A stretch of DNA of 6,460 nt. Origin: Candidatus Omnitrophota bacterium (GTDB lineage Bacteria > Omnitrophota > Gorgyraeia > 2-02-FULL-51-18). A program made the translations under genes and the position numbers. Below, in pieces: positions 5,301 to 6,460 of the stretch. The stretch is taken from positions 1-6,460 of the forward strand of contig JAHFFL010000066.1 of NCBI GenBank assembly GCA_023247955.1. The letters are read 5' to 3'. Each line of letters begins with the position of its first letter. Positions within the stretch are counted from its first letter, which is position 1. The notes below the pieces were generated by a model. The model did not search any database, was not told the origin of the DNA, and saw only the letters and a list, made by a program, of their open reading frames with translations.

Positions 5301-6221
5301 GTGAAAAATTTTAATACGGCGGTGCTTTTAATCGGCTTTGGAGGCCCTGCCTCGCCGCAAGGGCTAGAGCCGTTTTTAAAAAGTGTTTTGGAGGGAAGGA
5401 ATATTCCCGACGCGCGTCTAGCGGAGGTGCGCCGGCACTATGCGGCGCTCGGCGGCAGGTCTCCCTATAATGCCCATGTGGAGAGATTTAGGGAATTGCT
5501 TGAAGCGTGTTTAAACGGACAGGGCGTTTCAGTTCCCGTGCTTGTTGGGTTTAGGCATTCTATCCCTTCTCTGGGTGATTTATGTTTGTCACTTGGGAAG
5601 CTGGGTATCCGGTCTGCAGCAGCTTTTGTGTTGTCGTCGTTTCGCTCACAAGCGAGTTTTGAAAGGTACCGCGCGGCATTTGAGGAAGAACGAAAAAAAG
5701 TCGCAGGCAAGACGGAAATCGTTTATACGAGGCCGTTTTATTCCCATCCACTCTTCGTGGAATCTCAAGCGAACCGAATCCGGGAAAAAATTCCTTCCAT
5801 TCCGGAGCCGGAAAGGAATGAAACTTTTTTTATCTATTCGGCGCATTCGATTCCGTCGGCGATGGCCCGCGAGAGTCGCTACACCGAAGAATTTGAGGAA
5901 CACGCGTCTCGGGTCAGTCAAAAACTGGGGATTAAAGGGTGGTCGGCGGCTTATCAAAGCCGCAGCGGCGATCCCCGGGACCCCTGGCTCGGTCCCGACG
6001 TCTTGGAGGCAATTCGCGGGATTGACAAGACCCACTTTAAAAATGTGCTGCTCGTCCCTTCGGGATTCCTCTGCGACAATGCCGAGGTCGTCTATGACCT
6101 TGATATAGAGGCAAAATCCCTCGCCGAGGGGCTGGGACTGAATTACACCCGCGCCGCTACCGTCCTTGACGAGCCGCTGTTTATGCAGATGGTGGTCGAG
6201 TTGATTCGACGGGAATTATGA
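5301..6221 (+). CDS. hemH: Ferrochelatase
   Basis: From GTG 5301 the protein has 306 residues, close to the compact soluble bacterial ferrochelatases. It inserts ferrous iron into protoporphyrin IX, or into coproporphyrin III in organisms using the coproporphyrin route. Family features in order are: N-terminal AVLLIGFGGP (residues 7-16); ALGGRSPYN (49-57) in the place of the usual IGGGSP; FVLSSFRSQAS; catalytic H182 in FIYSAHSIP (177-185); the YQSR-GDP-PWLGP block (218-232); and GFLCDNAEVVYDLD (255-268) with E262 as the second metal-site residue. The usual SDH before that Glu is CDN here. ATG 5283, inside repeat copy 2, would add six residues. GTG 5301 is preferred because GGGGG (5291-5295) lies five bases upstream and the conserved core begins right after it. 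The frame is open further upstream, but only by translating the repeat. No hemY, hemG or hemQ is in view, so the substrate is undecided. Confidence 0.95.
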   Translation: MKNFNTAVLLIGFGGPASPQGLEPFLKSVLEGRNIPDARLAEVRRHYAALGGRSPYNAHVERFRELLEACLNGQGVSVPVLVGFRHSIPSLGDLCLSLGKLGIRSAAAFVLSSFRSQASFERYRAAFEEERKKVAGKTEIVYTRPFYSHPLFVESQANRIREKIPSIPEPERNETFFIYSAHSIPSAMARESRYTEEFEEHASRVSQKLGIKGWSAAYQSRSGDPRDPWLGPDVLEAIRGIDKTHFKNVLLVPSGFLCDNAEVVYDLDIEAKSLAEGLGLNYTRAATVLDEPLFMQMVVELIRREL

Positions 6222-6227
6222 TACAAT
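6201..6227 (+). promoter_or_regulatory. Extended -10 promoter overlapping the hemH stop
   Basis: TGATACAAT (6219-6227) is an extended -10 element: TG, one base, then TACAAT with five of six consensus matches. TTGATT (6201-6206) is a possible -35 with a short 15-base spacer. The hemH stop codon TGA forms part of the TGn motif. The predicted transcription start is near 6234, giving a leader of about 110 bases before the next gene. This suggests that the GST-like gene is expressed independently of the heme genes. Confidence 0.45.
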
Positions 6228-6234
6228 AGAAAAA

Positions 6235-6309
6235 CGATTACACAGCTTAGGAGAGGATTACACGGATTACAGTTTAATCCGAGCAATCGTTCTTAAAATC
6301 TGTGTAATT
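6235..6309. repeat. GATTACAC-type intergenic repeat with direct and inverted copies
   Basis: GATTACAC occurs at 6236-6243 and 6256-6263. The second copy is part of a 9-base tandem, GGATTACAC then GGATTACAG (6255-6272). Inverted copies follow. CGGATTA (6263-6269) pairs with TAATCCG (6275-6281) around a five-base loop. ATTACACAG (6237-6245) pairs with CTGTGTAAT (6300-6308), enclosing the first hairpin. Sequences of this kind recur between genes in many environmental bacterial genomes. Its place in the GST-like gene's leader means it would be transcribed, but a regulatory role is not shown. Confidence 0.65.
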
Positions 6310-6321
6310 CACTCAGATTTT
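6295..6321 (+). terminator. Weak hairpin with T-run; possible terminator or attenuator
   Basis: AAAATCTG (6295-6302) pairs perfectly with CAGATTTT (6314-6321), and the loop is 11 bases. The 3' arm runs into TTTTT then AATATAG. The stem is AT-rich and short, so it would be a poor intrinsic terminator alone. It shares bases 6300-6302 with the outer stem of the neighbouring repeat, so the two folds exclude each other. It may help end heme-operon transcription. Confidence 0.25.
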
Positions 6322-6333
6322 TAATATAGTTTT

Positions 6334-6340
6334 AGGAGGA
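6334..6340 (+). promoter_or_regulatory. Strong Shine-Dalgarno AGGAGGA for the GST-like gene
   Basis: AGGAGGA lies four bases before the ATG at 6345, and a second purine run, GAGAGG, follows it. It fixes the start and contrasts with the Shine-Dalgarno-less starts of the ATPase, glycosyltransferase and hemE genes. Confidence 0.8.
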
Positions 6341-6344
6341 GAGG

Positions 6345-6460
6345 ATGAAGCTCTTTTGTTTTCCAAGATCCGGAAATTCACGGGAAGTAAAAATAGTACT
6401 CGCCGAGAAAAATATTCCTTATGATCCGGTTGACGTCCACGCCGATAAGTCCGTCAAAGA
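6345..6460 (+). CDS. Glutathione S-transferase-like protein, N-terminus (3' end outside window)
   Basis: Only 38 complete codons are present. The start MKLFCFPRSGNSREVKIVLA has the thioredoxin-fold beta-alpha opening of soluble GST N-terminal domains: a strand, then a loop with candidate thiol-contacting residues (S9, N11, S12), then an amphipathic helix with REVKIVLAEKNIPY, followed by a second strand, DPVDVHA. GSTs conjugate or reduce electrophilic compounds with glutathione, but many bacterial members have unknown substrates. A glutaredoxin is less likely because there is no CPYC-type motif, although C5 is present. The gene has its own predicted promoter and a strong ribosome binding site, so a link with heme synthesis is not implied by its position. 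The C-terminal domain needed to name the class is missing. Confidence 0.75.
   Translation, partial: MKLFCFPRSGNSREVKIVLAEKNIPYDPVDVHADKSVK

Overview
The window comes from a moderately GC-rich bacterial genome. All genes lie on the plus strand and are tightly packed. It is probably an uncultured, MAG-type Gram-negative lineage. The evidence is a DUF4143-type ATPase, two copies of the dispersed TGTCATTGCGAG...CTCGCAATGACA palindromic repeat, and a GATTACAC-type intergenic repeat, all common in environmental genomes such as Omnitrophota and other PVC-like or candidate phyla. The phylum cannot be settled from this sequence.

Layout: (1) 1-833 is the 3' end of a gene of unknown function that begins upstream. 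(2) 834-885 is a short intergenic region holding a promoter embedded in a near-perfect inverted repeat. This probable operator serves an AAA/DUF4143 ATPase gene (886-2067). (3) A consensus TATAAT box at 2098 begins a four-gene run: a family-4 glycosyltransferase (2112-3233), then uroporphyrinogen-III synthase hemD (3239-4087), uroporphyrinogen decarboxylase hemE (4163-5197) and ferrochelatase hemH (5301-6221). (4) After hemH, an extended -10 promoter and a leader of about 110 bases with direct and inverted repeats precede the start of a glutathione S-transferase-like gene, which runs off the end (6345-6460).

The heme genes cover hydroxymethylbilane to uroporphyrinogen III (HemD), to coproporphyrinogen III (HemE), and the final iron insertion (HemH). 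The oxidation steps between HemE and HemH (hemN/hemF, hemG/hemY, or hemQ in the coproporphyrin route) and the early steps (hemA, L, B, C) are not in the window. The glycosyltransferase is packed directly against hemD, so it is probably co-transcribed with it, although it has no obvious role in heme synthesis.

The most unusual structure is the use of one dispersed palindromic repeat on both sides of hemE. Copy 1 (4090-4168) supplies the apparent hemE start codon. It also carries a 25-codon mini-ORF, with its own Shine-Dalgarno sequence, whose stop overlaps that start as ATGA. Copy 2 (5199-5288) sits between a perfect AGGAGGT at the end of hemE and the start of hemH. Both copies can fold into hairpins in the mRNA, which suggests that mobile repeats were built into the translational wiring of a heme operon. 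I saw no CRISPR array, tRNA, rRNA or transposase.
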